From: Treponema socranskii subsp. paredis ATCC 35535
Lineage (GTDB): Bacteria; Spirochaetota; Spirochaetia; Treponematales; Treponemataceae
Direction of reading: 5' to 3'
DNA length: 64,000 nucleotides
NCBI GenBank assembly: GCA_000413015.1
Contig: KE332516.1
Coordinates: 443,846-507,845 of the forward strand
Part shown: positions 33,885 to 40,595 of the stretch, in pieces
Position numbering within the stretch: the first letter of the stretch is position 1
How the letters are laid out: every line of letters begins with the position of its first letter
Notes under the pieces: model-generated
What the model was told of the DNA's origin: nothing
The model's input: only the letters and a program-made list of their open reading frames with translations
Databases searched by the model: none
Program-made: the position numbers and the translations under genes

Positions 33885-33939
33885 ACCTAACAAAGCTTCG
33901 CAGCCGACAAACGGGACTGTGCCCGGTTGCAGGTTAAGC
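33885..33939 (+). other. attC-like recombination site 2
   Basis: 55 bases with outer boxes ACCTAAC (fits RYYYAAC) and GTTAAGC (fits GTTRRRY) and inner complementary boxes GCAGCCG and CGGTTGC (one G-T pair). Size and arrangement match integron attC sites. No integrase gene is in the window. Confidence 0.6.
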
Positions 33940-33989
33940 GAATATTAGATTCACACGCAAGCCTGGTATAAATAAGGCTGATTAAGAAA

Positions 33990-34414
33990 ATGAAAAGATT
34001 GTTATTGATTTGTATAGTTTCACTAATGTCGCTTTTCGGCTTTGCAAATAATACCCATTTTTTTATAGCTGGAGGGAATTTGGTTCCGACAGAAGAAAAA
34101 GATACTTTAATTGAAATGCGATCTATGCCTTACATGGCTATAAATTCAAATCCAAAGAATTGGAAGAATATTTTACTAAAGTTGGTAAATATTGGAATCC
34201 TCCTTATAAAGTAAATCCCGATTTTTCAGAAGATGAATTAACGGAAATTGAAAAAGCGAATATAAAAAATTTATTAGAGGAAGAAAAAAAAGATAATCCG
34301 ACACCGTTTTCACATCCGATAAACGGATCACCTCGTTTGCGTTTTACGATAATATTGTGTGATATCCCGCAAGTGATAAGAGAAAACGGAAATAAAAACA
34401 ATGAAAATATTTGA
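33990..34414 (+). pseudogene. Exported YARHG-domain protein, frameshifted in the YARHG motif
   Basis: Frame 1 gives a signal peptide (MKRLLLICIVSLMSLFGFA) and reads to IEMRSMPY; frame 2 then gives GYKFKSKELEEYFTKVGKYW...NPDFSEDELTEIEKANI, an unmistakable YARHG domain. At the junction TAC is followed directly by ATGGCTAT, where YARHGY would need TACGCNCGNCATGGCTAT: seven bases are missing, precisely those encoding A-R-H. The gene is therefore broken unless the sequence is in error. It follows attC-like site 2 by about 50 bases. Confidence 0.8.
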
Positions 34415-34471
34415 GGATCTGACAGTATTCGTTTTTTCCGCCCCTGTAAAAAAAAGTGTAAACGGCACGGT

Positions 34472-34590
34472 TTAAATAAAAACGGGCACCGCCGGAAAAT
34501 TCAGGGCAATGATACTCAAGTAAGTCGTCACAACTGAAAGGAAAAAGTTCATTGCGTCGTAAATTCCGATGATGCCGCTCGAAGCTTCGT
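34472..34590 (-). pseudogene. 3' remnant of a membrane protein gene
   Basis: Minus-strand frame reads ...ASSGIIGIYDAMNFFLSVV then TTYLSIIALNFPAVPVFI and stops. It has the look of a last membrane helix, overlaps the 3' end of the binding-protein gene in another frame, and has no start. Parent family not recognised. The other bases of the gap show nothing. Confidence 0.45.
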
Positions 34591-34593
34591 ATT

Positions 34594-35523
34594 TTATTTT
34601 ATAAAAAGTTTTTTTACGTCAAACTTATTGTCGATCATTCCGGAAGCGTACATAAAGTCGGCGGTTTTCTGCCAGCCTTCCATATCCGCCTGAGTAAGTT
34701 CCGTTGAAAAATCGTAAGCTGCAGACATATCTTTTACAGCCTGCTCCGTAAGCCCGAGATATTTTGCCGTTGTTGCAAACGCTTGGTCTTTGTTTTTTGC
34801 TATATAGTTTGCAATTTTTTTCTGTGCCGAAGCCAGTTTTTTTATCACATCGGGATTTTGCTTGTAAAACTTTTCCGTTGTTGCAACTGCAATGATTGCG
34901 GCGATATATCCGTCGCCGTCCGTAATCTTATGGTAGCCTTGCGCTCCTGCATTATATGCTGCAGCGCCGGCAAGAAGCGCTACATCGATGCTGCCGCCGT
35001 CCAAAGCGGCTTTTGCTGCGGGGATCCCCATGCTCACATAACTGACATCCGTGATTTTCATTCCTGCAGAAGCCAGATACGCAGTTAAAAGTTCGTGAAG
35101 GTTCGTTCCTGCGGGACCTGCAATTTTTTTCCCTCTAAGCGATTCGGGGGAATTGAGCGAAGCGTCCTTTGAATACAGACAGAACGCTTTGGGCGCGCGG
35201 CTGTACATGTTAAGAACTTTGATGTCCGCGCCGTTTGCCGCAGAAAGTATTACGGAAGAACCGCCTACAGCGTACAAAATCTGCACGTCGCCGGAAGCAA
35301 GGGCTTGAGTCTGTTCCGCACCGGAAGTGATTTCCGCATATTCCACAGGAGTTCCCTTAAATTCATTTGCAAAAATCTTCTGATCTTTTTCAATGATTGA
35401 AGGAATATTGAGCGGAGAAGTTACATAAGTGAACGTAAGCTTCTTTAATTCTTTTGCCTTGGCAAAAACGACTGACGATGTTGCCATCAATACTGCCGAC
35501 AACACAATGATAAATTTTTTCAT
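34594..35523 (-). CDS. SsuA/TauA/Thi5-like ABC substrate-binding protein
   Basis: 309 residues. Periplasmic binding protein of the NMT1/Thi5-like group that delivers sulfonates, nitrate, pyrimidines or similar to an SsuBC-type permease. Signal peptide FIIVLSAVLMATSSVVFA; fold markers TYVTSPLNIPSIIEKD, VEYAEITSGAEQTQALASGDVQI, SLRGKKIAGPAGTNLHELL and IDVALLAGAAAYNAGA. Cleavage before AKAKELKK looks like type I, not lipoprotein. ATG 35523 with GGAGGT seven bases upstream is chosen; a longer reading from 35658 crosses leader hairpins. Last gene of the operon from 37924, separated from the ATPase gene by an inserted family 2 element. Substrate unknown. Confidence 0.88.
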   Translation of the reverse strand: MKKFIIVLSAVLMATSSVVFAKAKELKKLTFTYVTSPLNIPSIIEKDQKIFANEFKGTPVEYAEITSGAEQTQALASGDVQILYAVGGSSVILSAANGADIKVLNMYSRAPKAFCLYSKDASLNSPESLRGKKIAGPAGTNLHELLTAYLASAGMKITDVSYVSMGIPAAKAALDGGSIDVALLAGAAAYNAGAQGYHKITDGDGYIAAIIAVATTEKFYKQNPDVIKKLASAQKKIANYIAKNKDQAFATTAKYLGLTEQAVKDMSAAYDFSTELTQADMEGWQKTADFMYASGMIDNKFDVKKLFIK

Positions 35524-35524
35524 A

Positions 35525-35680
35525 TAACCTCCTATAAAAAGCCAATGAGAAAATTTCAATTTTCGATTCGGCTTTTTATGCACATTCGCAATGAAATGAG
35601 AATGTGCAATTGATAAAAAAGTTTGCAACGCAAACTTTGTAAATAAAAACTTTGGCAATATTTATGACAAAGTTTTTATT
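35525..35680 (-). promoter_or_regulatory. Series of four hairpins in the leader of the binding-protein gene
   Basis: Reading toward the gene: AAAAACTTTG/CAAAGTTTTT, AAAGTTTGC/GCAAACTTT, GCACATTC/GAATGTGC, and AAAGCC/GGCTTT just before the RBS. None has a proper U-tract except the last. They might set the higher expression typical of binding proteins by protecting mRNA, or be remnants of repeats. Confidence 0.5.
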
Positions 35681-35697
35681 ATGACCTCCTATAAAAA

Positions 35698-35834
35698 ATT
35701 TATTTATTCGTGCGAAGGGTTTAATACCCCGACGCTTGCGTCGTAACAAAGGGTATTAAAGCCGACTGCAACCACCTTATGAGAACATACAGTGCGAAAC
35801 GTTGAGCACTGTACCCGACGCTTGCATCGGGGGT
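35698..35834 (-). mobile_element. Short non-autonomous element (family 2), copy 2
   Basis: Reverse-complement copy of the element at 32761 with the same ends (CAACACCCCCGATGC ... CTTCGCACG), flanked by AAT on each side, and an extra 24-base hairpin (CAGTGC...GCACTG) near one end. It lies between the ATPase stop codon and the binding-protein leader inside the operon. Confidence 0.75.
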
Positions 35835-35839
35835 GTTGA

Positions 35840-36553
35840 TTAATTAAAATCCAATTGCGCCATAATCTGCCGCTTAAGATTTAAAAAATACTCGTCCATG
35901 AGATTTCTATTCTCTTTTTCAAAATCAATATCGAATTCGTGTTTTACCCTGCCCTTTTCTATTACGGCAATCTTATCCGCCAAAGTTATCGCTTCGTCTA
36001 TGCTGTGGGTCACAAACAAAAGGCTTTTGTTTTCTTTTTTTTCTATTGAAATCAGCTCTCTTTGCATCTGCTCGCGCGTAAAATAATCCAAGGCGGCAAA
36101 CGGCTCGTCGAGCATTATAAAATCTGCTTTGTAGGCAAGCGCTCTTGCTATTGCGACCCTCTGCTGCATTCCCCCTGAAAGCTGAAAGGGATACGCTTTT
36201 ATAAAATCCTTGAGTCCTACCATTTCTATCAGTCTGAAGACTTCTTCTTTATTGTATTCCGATTTTTTTAGACCGAACTTTGTATTCCCGAGCACGTTGA
36301 GCCACGGCATTAATCTCGGTTCCTGAAAAACAAAGGTCGTCTTAAAATCCTTCTTAAACTCAATTTCACCGGAATCCGCCGTTTCGAGCCGGCCGACAAG
36401 CCTTAAGAGCGTTGTTTTACCGCAGCCGCTTTTTCCGAGCAGTACGGTTATTTTGTTTTCCGGAATTTCCAAATTTATATCGTTGAGTACATCAATCTTT
36501 TTTGAATCGACAGTAAATGATTTTTTTATGTGCTTTAAATTAATTCCAGCCAT
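35840..36553 (-). CDS. SsuB/TauB-type ABC transporter ATPase
   Basis: 237 residues, standard length. Energises the SsuA/SsuC-like importer. Walker A LLGKSGCGKTT, LSGGMQQRVAIARAL signature, Walker B FIMLDEPFAALD and switch VTHSIDEA are intact. It overlaps the permease gene by 14 bases upstream, and the family 2 element begins about six bases after its stop. Codon use is AT-rich like the other genes of the island. Substrate is not deducible, but the class handles sulfonates, taurine, nitrate or pyrimidine precursors. Confidence 0.92.
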   Translation of the reverse strand: MAGINLKHIKKSFTVDSKKIDVLNDINLEIPENKITVLLGKSGCGKTTLLRLVGRLETADSGEIEFKKDFKTTFVFQEPRLMPWLNVLGNTKFGLKKSEYNKEEVFRLIEMVGLKDFIKAYPFQLSGGMQQRVAIARALAYKADFIMLDEPFAALDYFTREQMQRELISIEKKENKSLLFVTHSIDEAITLADKIAVIEKGRVKHEFDIDFEKENRNLMDEYFLNLKRQIMAQLDFN

Positions 36554-37319
36554 TTTCCGCCTTTCCTTTCAGAACTTTGTTTAAAACAATTCCGAAAATC
36601 TTGTCGGTAAGATAGCCTACCAACCCTATTACGACGATCCCTACTATCACTCTGTCCGTCCTGGACATTGTCTGTGAAAACAAAATCATGTGTCCGAGCC
36701 CCGTAGAGGCCGCAACCATTTCCGCGCCGATTATCGCCCTCCATGCGTAACCGAGCCCGACTCTCATTCCCACTAAAATGTCGGAAACCGCATTCGGAAG
36801 GATGATTTTTGAAAAACATTCCAGCTGCGAATATCCGAAAGATTTTCCGACTTCTATCAATTTTTTGTCGCAGCCGGTAAAGCCTTTAACGATATTCATA
36901 TACATAGGAAAAAACGAAGCGAGGATTATTATTATTGTCTTGGTGGTTTCTCCGATTCCGCACCACAAAATAAGAAGAGGGATCATGCTGATCGGAGGAA
37001 CGTTTTTAAAAAATTGAATTAAATATTCAAAAAAATTTTTTGAAAACGGAATTACCGAACTTATCATTCCTAAAACAAAGGCGATTATAAACGCCAGCAA
37101 AAATCCCCTTGCCACTCGCGAAAGGCTTATCCCGATGTCAAGAAAAATATCTCCGGATTTTATCATTGCGATAAGACTGTTAAAACATTTTTCGGGCGAC
37201 GGCAGTATATAAGAGCTTATTATTCCCAATCTGCATACGGCAGACCAAACAAGCACAACTGAAAAAACAGTGAGTATCGCAGGAATAAATTTCAACGAGC
37301 CGATTCTTCTTTTTTTCAT
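36540..37319 (-). CDS. SsuC/TauC-type ABC transporter permease
   Basis: 259 residues with six hydrophobic segments; binding-protein-dependent permease of the SsuC class. The cytoplasmic EAA-like loop that contacts the ATPase is visible as EVGKSFGYSQLECFSKIILPNAVSDILVGMRVGLG. First helix ILTVFSVVLVWSAVCRL. Its start overlaps the stop of the H-cluster-like gene by four bases and its end overlaps the ATPase start by 14, so the three are translationally coupled. Confidence 0.92.
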   Translation of the reverse strand: MKKRRIGSLKFIPAILTVFSVVLVWSAVCRLGIISSYILPSPEKCFNSLIAMIKSGDIFLDIGISLSRVARGFLLAFIIAFVLGMISSVIPFSKNFFEYLIQFFKNVPPISMIPLLILWCGIGETTKTIIIILASFFPMYMNIVKGFTGCDKKLIEVGKSFGYSQLECFSKIILPNAVSDILVGMRVGLGYAWRAIIGAEMVAASTGLGHMILFSQTMSRTDRVIVGIVVIGLVGYLTDKIFGIVLNKVLKGKAENGWN

Positions 37320-37924
37320 AAAACGCCGTCCCCGTTATTGCAGCCGTTTTTACAATAGAGCATTTCAATTAATGTATAGCCGGACACATCTTCCGATTTA
37401 AAAAAATTCCGTATTTTCGCGCTCCCGGTTATGCTTTTTGTTTTTACTTTAAGAGGAGAAAAAAAGCCCGGAGGGATCGGACTTTTGCTGAGAATCGTTT
37501 TTTGCAAACTACAGTCAAGTTTTCGTGCAAAATCATTCCACGTAACAAAAACCGTGTTTTGTAATTTTAAGGCGTTTCCGTATTCCGCTAAAGATTTGCA
37601 CGGCGTGGTTATAAATATATTTCCTTTATCCCCATAGTTCCGTGATATTTCTTCGGCGCAGTGAATCAAAATCGGCTCTATCGGAGGATATATGACATCC
37701 AAGTTCGGAAAAGAATTTTTTACTAATTGAACGGCAAAAGGGCAGCGCATATCCATTACGGTTTTATTTGCAGACGAAACCCTTTGTTTGTATTTGTCGA
37801 TAACTTTTTTTATCCAGTCGGTTTTACACTCAACGATTTCAAAACCCTTAGCCGAAATAAATCTGTTTAATTCCTTCTCATCATACATATTTTTAGAAAC
37901 GGGATTTATAAATACAAAGTTCAT
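37316..37924 (-). CDS. Small [FeFe]-hydrogenase H-cluster-like protein
   Basis: 202 residues, first gene of the ABC operon. It aligns by eye with the H-cluster domain of [FeFe] hydrogenases in compressed form: MRCPFAVQLVKNSFPNL for TSCCP...P, IFITTPCKS for the MPC motif, FVTWNDFARKL for the TxRELA segment, and IEMLYCKNGCNNGDG for EVMACPGGCxxGGG. The four cysteines that hold the H-cluster 4Fe-4S (C-P, PC, C-x3-C) are kept. The proton-relay cysteine and the lysine three residues after the second motif are not, so it is probably not a hydrogenase; a sensor or Fe-S/metal-handling role is inferred. No ferredoxin domain, signal peptide or maturase nearby. Confidence 0.6.
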   Translation of the reverse strand: MNFVFINPVSKNMYDEKELNRFISAKGFEIVECKTDWIKKVIDKYKQRVSSANKTVMDMRCPFAVQLVKNSFPNLDVIYPPIEPILIHCAEEISRNYGDKGNIFITTPCKSLAEYGNALKLQNTVFVTWNDFARKLDCSLQKTILSKSPIPPGFFSPLKVKTKSITGSAKIRNFFKSEDVSGYTLIEMLYCKNGCNNGDGVL

Positions 37925-37945
37925 AAAGTTTATCTACGCTAACAG

Positions 37946-37982
37946 AGAGTAGCAAAAACCAATTACCTAGTCAATTACTTAG
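37946..37982 (-). promoter_or_regulatory. Promoter and direct-repeat operator of the H-cluster/ABC operon
   Basis: TTGACT (37969-37974), 17 bases, TACTCT (37946-37951) on the minus strand. Two 12-base direct repeats, CTAAGTAATTGA and CTAGGTAATTGG (37959-37982), abut one another across the -35, a likely regulator site. Confidence 0.65.
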
Positions 37983-38116
37983 ATTATAAAATTCTTTCAG
38001 TAAAACGCGGACGTTTTTTTCAATCTATTCCTCTTTTCCGCGCCGATCGACATAAAAATAAAAAAAACCCACAAAAAACTTCCGCTTTTTGACGCTTTAC
38101 GGCGATTTATACTGTG

Positions 38117-39079
38117 ATGAAAACCGATATAGACTTATATGCATCGCGTATTGTCCGAAGCGGAGATTTACACACGGACGGCATGCTCGAAGCGATTGTA
38201 AAGCAGGCGCGATTTCTTTCCGCCCGTGAAATCATTATCGGAAAAACGGCGGTCGTTTTCAGAACGCACCGAACGTTTTATGAAAAAATGACGCTCATGC
38301 CGGAATATACGAGAGCGCTTATACACCGCATAGCATCGCTTTCGCAAATCGACGGTCGCATACGGCTTTACGGAAAATTCGTTCTCTTCGGTACGGATCC
38401 CGTTTTGATATACACCGTCTTTGTGCAAAGCGTTCTCGTACTCAGCCTGTCCGATCGTCCCCGATGTTTGCCGCCGCTTGAAGATATGGGGCTTTCCGAA
38501 AATCAAATCGAAAAACTGCGGGACATACGCATGCAAAAAAGAGGGCTCGTTCTGTTTTGTTCGCCTGATGAACGCGGTATTTCAACGGCTGCCGCATCGA
38601 TTTTTTCCGATATGCATCGAGGCGAAAACGCATTGCACGCGGACCCGCCTGTCGTACGGCGCTTCTGCGACAAAGCAAGCGTTCGAAGGGCAATCGAAAC
38701 GGCGGCACATTCATTTGTCTTTGCAACGATTGCATCGCGCGATACGGCATCGGCCGTCGGCTTGCTGAAAAAATTTAATAACGGAAAAGCGATAGCCTGT
38801 TTACGCTGCATTATCGCGCACGAACTTCTATACGACGGAAGAGATATTCATCTGCTTTTCGATATCGCGTTTCCGAAACATCCTCCCGAAACACTGCCGA
38901 AGCGCTTATCGCCCGATCCGTACAGTGATGATCCTCTTTCACATTGTACGAACGTCGCGTCGGAAATATTAAAATCGCTTAAACTGCATTCGCGTTTACC
39001 GCGTACGGTAAAACCGGTCGTACCGGGGAAATCAATTATATCGCACGGAACGAAATTCGTGCGCGAGGCGGCGATATGA
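38117..39079 (+). CDS. Degenerate GspE/PilB-like ATPase homologue
   Basis: 320 residues from ATG 38117 (a GTG three bases earlier is also possible). The centre reads LPPLEDMGLSENQIEKLRDI followed by GLVLFCSPDERGISTAAAS, which lines up with the LxxLGF...GLxLVTGPTGSGKTTTLYA block of type II secretion/pilus ATPases but lacks the Walker A glycines and lysine. Later SFVFATIASRDTASAVGLLKKF corresponds to the LVFSTLHTNDAxSAxxRL block and ACLRCIIAHELLY to the IxAQRL segment. The N-terminal 130 residues resemble the N2 domain of these ATPases. ATP hydrolysis is therefore unlikely; a structural paralogue or regulator is inferred. Overlaps the next gene by four bases. Confidence 0.6.
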   Translation: MKTDIDLYASRIVRSGDLHTDGMLEAIVKQARFLSAREIIIGKTAVVFRTHRTFYEKMTLMPEYTRALIHRIASLSQIDGRIRLYGKFVLFGTDPVLIYTVFVQSVLVLSLSDRPRCLPPLEDMGLSENQIEKLRDIRMQKRGLVLFCSPDERGISTAAASIFSDMHRGENALHADPPVVRRFCDKASVRRAIETAAHSFVFATIASRDTASAVGLLKKFNNGKAIACLRCIIAHELLYDGRDIHLLFDIAFPKHPPETLPKRLSPDPYSDDPLSHCTNVASEILKSLKLHSRLPRTVKPVVPGKSIISHGTKFVREAAI

Positions 39080-39603
39080 AAGATAAATTAATAATCGGAG
39101 CGAAAAGCGTGACTGCGGTCGAAAAAGCCGGGTCGAAAAACGGATGCAGAGCGAAGAAAAGCGCCGGGCTTCACACTTCGGCAAAATCGAAATTCGCGTT
39201 CGCTGTATTGTATCTCTTTTGTTTTACGCTTCCGATCCATGCACTCGCTCCGTACCGTATAAAGGGCGAAGTGTCCGCCGGATCGGATACGGCGTTTTAC
39301 GAATACGGATGCGTCGCACTGACGTTTTACAACGCAAGCAAACGGACGGTTCGAAAATTTTCCGTCGTCGTATTTTTAAGCGGAAACGACGAAATGATTT
39401 CATTTTCGAACGAAAACCCTATCGTTTTGGAATGCGATGAAAACGTCGCACCCCGTACTGCAGTGCGGAGAGAATTCGGACTCGACGATTATATTTCGGA
39501 AATGCAGGATGAAGCGTGCCAAATCGATTTTTTATACGTGAGCAAAATAGAATACGATGACGGCGGCGTTTGGGAAGATCCCTACGGCGTACATGCGATG
39601 TAA
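39076..39603 (+). CDS. Unknown single-span or exported protein
   Basis: 175 residues, family not recognised. A basic N-terminus of about 37 residues precedes one hydrophobic segment (FAFAVLYLFCFTLPIHALA), so it is either membrane-anchored or secreted with a long signal. The remainder is a compact beta-rich domain (YGCVALTFYNASKRTVRKFSVVVFLSG) of the immunoglobulin-like type with acidic end. ATGA-type overlap with the GspE-like gene suggests a shared function. Confidence 0.65.
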   Translation: MKDKLIIGAKSVTAVEKAGSKNGCRAKKSAGLHTSAKSKFAFAVLYLFCFTLPIHALAPYRIKGEVSAGSDTAFYEYGCVALTFYNASKRTVRKFSVVVFLSGNDEMISFSNENPIVLECDENVAPRTAVRREFGLDDYISEMQDEACQIDFLYVSKIEYDDGGVWEDPYGVHAM

Positions 39604-39632
39604 GCGGCCCTTGTACCGCAGCGTCCAGCTCG

Positions 39633-39677
39633 CCGCGCAGCTTCTATTCCATCAATCTGCACCGTCCGCGGCTTCCG
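39633..39677. repeat. Direct repeat flanking the Rpn gene, left copy
   Basis: 45 bases starting CCGCGCAGCTTCTATT, 38 of 45 identical to the right copy at 40528-40572. Between the left copy and the Rpn start no gene is visible. Confidence 0.75.
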
Positions 39678-39725
39678 GGCTTAGGTATAAAATTACAATA
39701 GCAGGATCAATAACAGAAAAAAACT

Positions 39726-40490
39726 ATGCATAAAAGTTTTGATGATTTGACTATCGCCGATGATTTTATGTTCTGCAAGGTTATGCAAAACAAAGAACTC
39801 TGCAAGATATTCCTCGAAATGATTTTATCCGATAAAATCGGAAAGATAACGTATCTTTCAACACAATACAATATCACCACATACGAAGAAGCAAAATCGG
39901 TTCGTTTCGATGTTTTGGTACAAAACCAAATGGGTAAAATATATGATATTGAAATGCAAGTGAGCGACGAACATAATCTTCCTAAGAGGATGCGTTTTTA
40001 TCAAGCGGCGATCGATATTTCCGTTTTGGATAAAGGAAATTCCTACAGTAAGCTGAACGACAGCTTTATCATTTTTATCTGTTTATTCGATGCGCCGGGA
40101 AAAGGAAAGCCCGTTTATTCATTTGAAAATATCTGTCTCGAAGATCGGCAAACACTCTTACACGACGGGGCAAAAAAGATTATAATAAACGCGGCGGCTT
40201 TTAATAAAATCGACGATAAAAATTTAAGCGGTCTTTTGGAATATATAAAGACGGGAAAAGCGACGACGGAGTTTACAGGGAGATTGAAAGATATGATACA
40301 GACGGTAAAAGACAATGAACAGGCGCGAAACGAATATCGGATAATGTCGGCTACGATGATGGATGCAAGAGATGAAGGAGAACGGCGGAAAGCATTGGAA
40401 GACGCAAGAAATTTTAAACGGCTCGGCGTTTCCGTCGATATCATTGCAAAAGCAACCGGTCTCGCCCGTGAAGAAGTCGAAAAACTTTAG
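39726..40490 (+). CDS. Rpn-family PD-(D/E)XK nuclease / putative transposase
   Basis: 254 residues. Opening LTIADDFMFCKVMQNKELCKIFLEMIL and core SVRFDVLVQNQMGKIYDIEMQ carry the PD-(D/E)XK catalytic acidic residues (D in RFDVL, ExQ in DIEMQ), followed by RMRFYQAAIDISVLDKG and the C-terminal helix VDIIAKATGLAREEVEKL shared with the other Rpn genes here. It differs enough from the gene at 28417 to be a separate lineage. Direct repeats of 45 bases (39633 and 40528) flank it, as if it had arrived or been duplicated as a unit of about 900 bases. Confidence 0.9.
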   Translation: MHKSFDDLTIADDFMFCKVMQNKELCKIFLEMILSDKIGKITYLSTQYNITTYEEAKSVRFDVLVQNQMGKIYDIEMQVSDEHNLPKRMRFYQAAIDISVLDKGNSYSKLNDSFIIFICLFDAPGKGKPVYSFENICLEDRQTLLHDGAKKIIINAAAFNKIDDKNLSGLLEYIKTGKATTEFTGRLKDMIQTVKDNEQARNEYRIMSATMMDARDEGERRKALEDARNFKRLGVSVDIIAKATGLAREEVEKL

Positions 40491-40492
40491 AG

Positions 40493-40527
40493 TAATTGTT
40501 AATCGGCAATGTACCGATTAACAATTA
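40493..40527. other. Perfect 14-bp inverted repeat between convergent genes
   Basis: TAATTGTTAATCGG (40493-40506) and its exact complement (40514-40527) with a seven-base loop, right after the Rpn stop codon. No U-tract; may still act as a bidirectional terminator or element end. Confidence 0.7.
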
Positions 40528-40572
40528 CCGCGCAGCTTCTATTTCATTGACCGGCACCGCCCGCGGTTTCCG
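40528..40572. repeat. Direct repeat flanking the Rpn gene, right copy
   Basis: CCGCGCAGCTTCTATTTC..., 38/45 identical to 39633-39677. On the minus strand both copies can be read as PRxVxxxxIEAAR, so they may be a coding remnant. Confidence 0.75.
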
Positions 40573-40595
40573 CCGCGGTTTTGACGGCTGATAAT

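Noticed and set aside
37925-38113. TPP or other riboswitch before the Thi5/SsuA-like operon
   Set aside because: The leader is only about 20-25 bases and no known aptamer motif was found.
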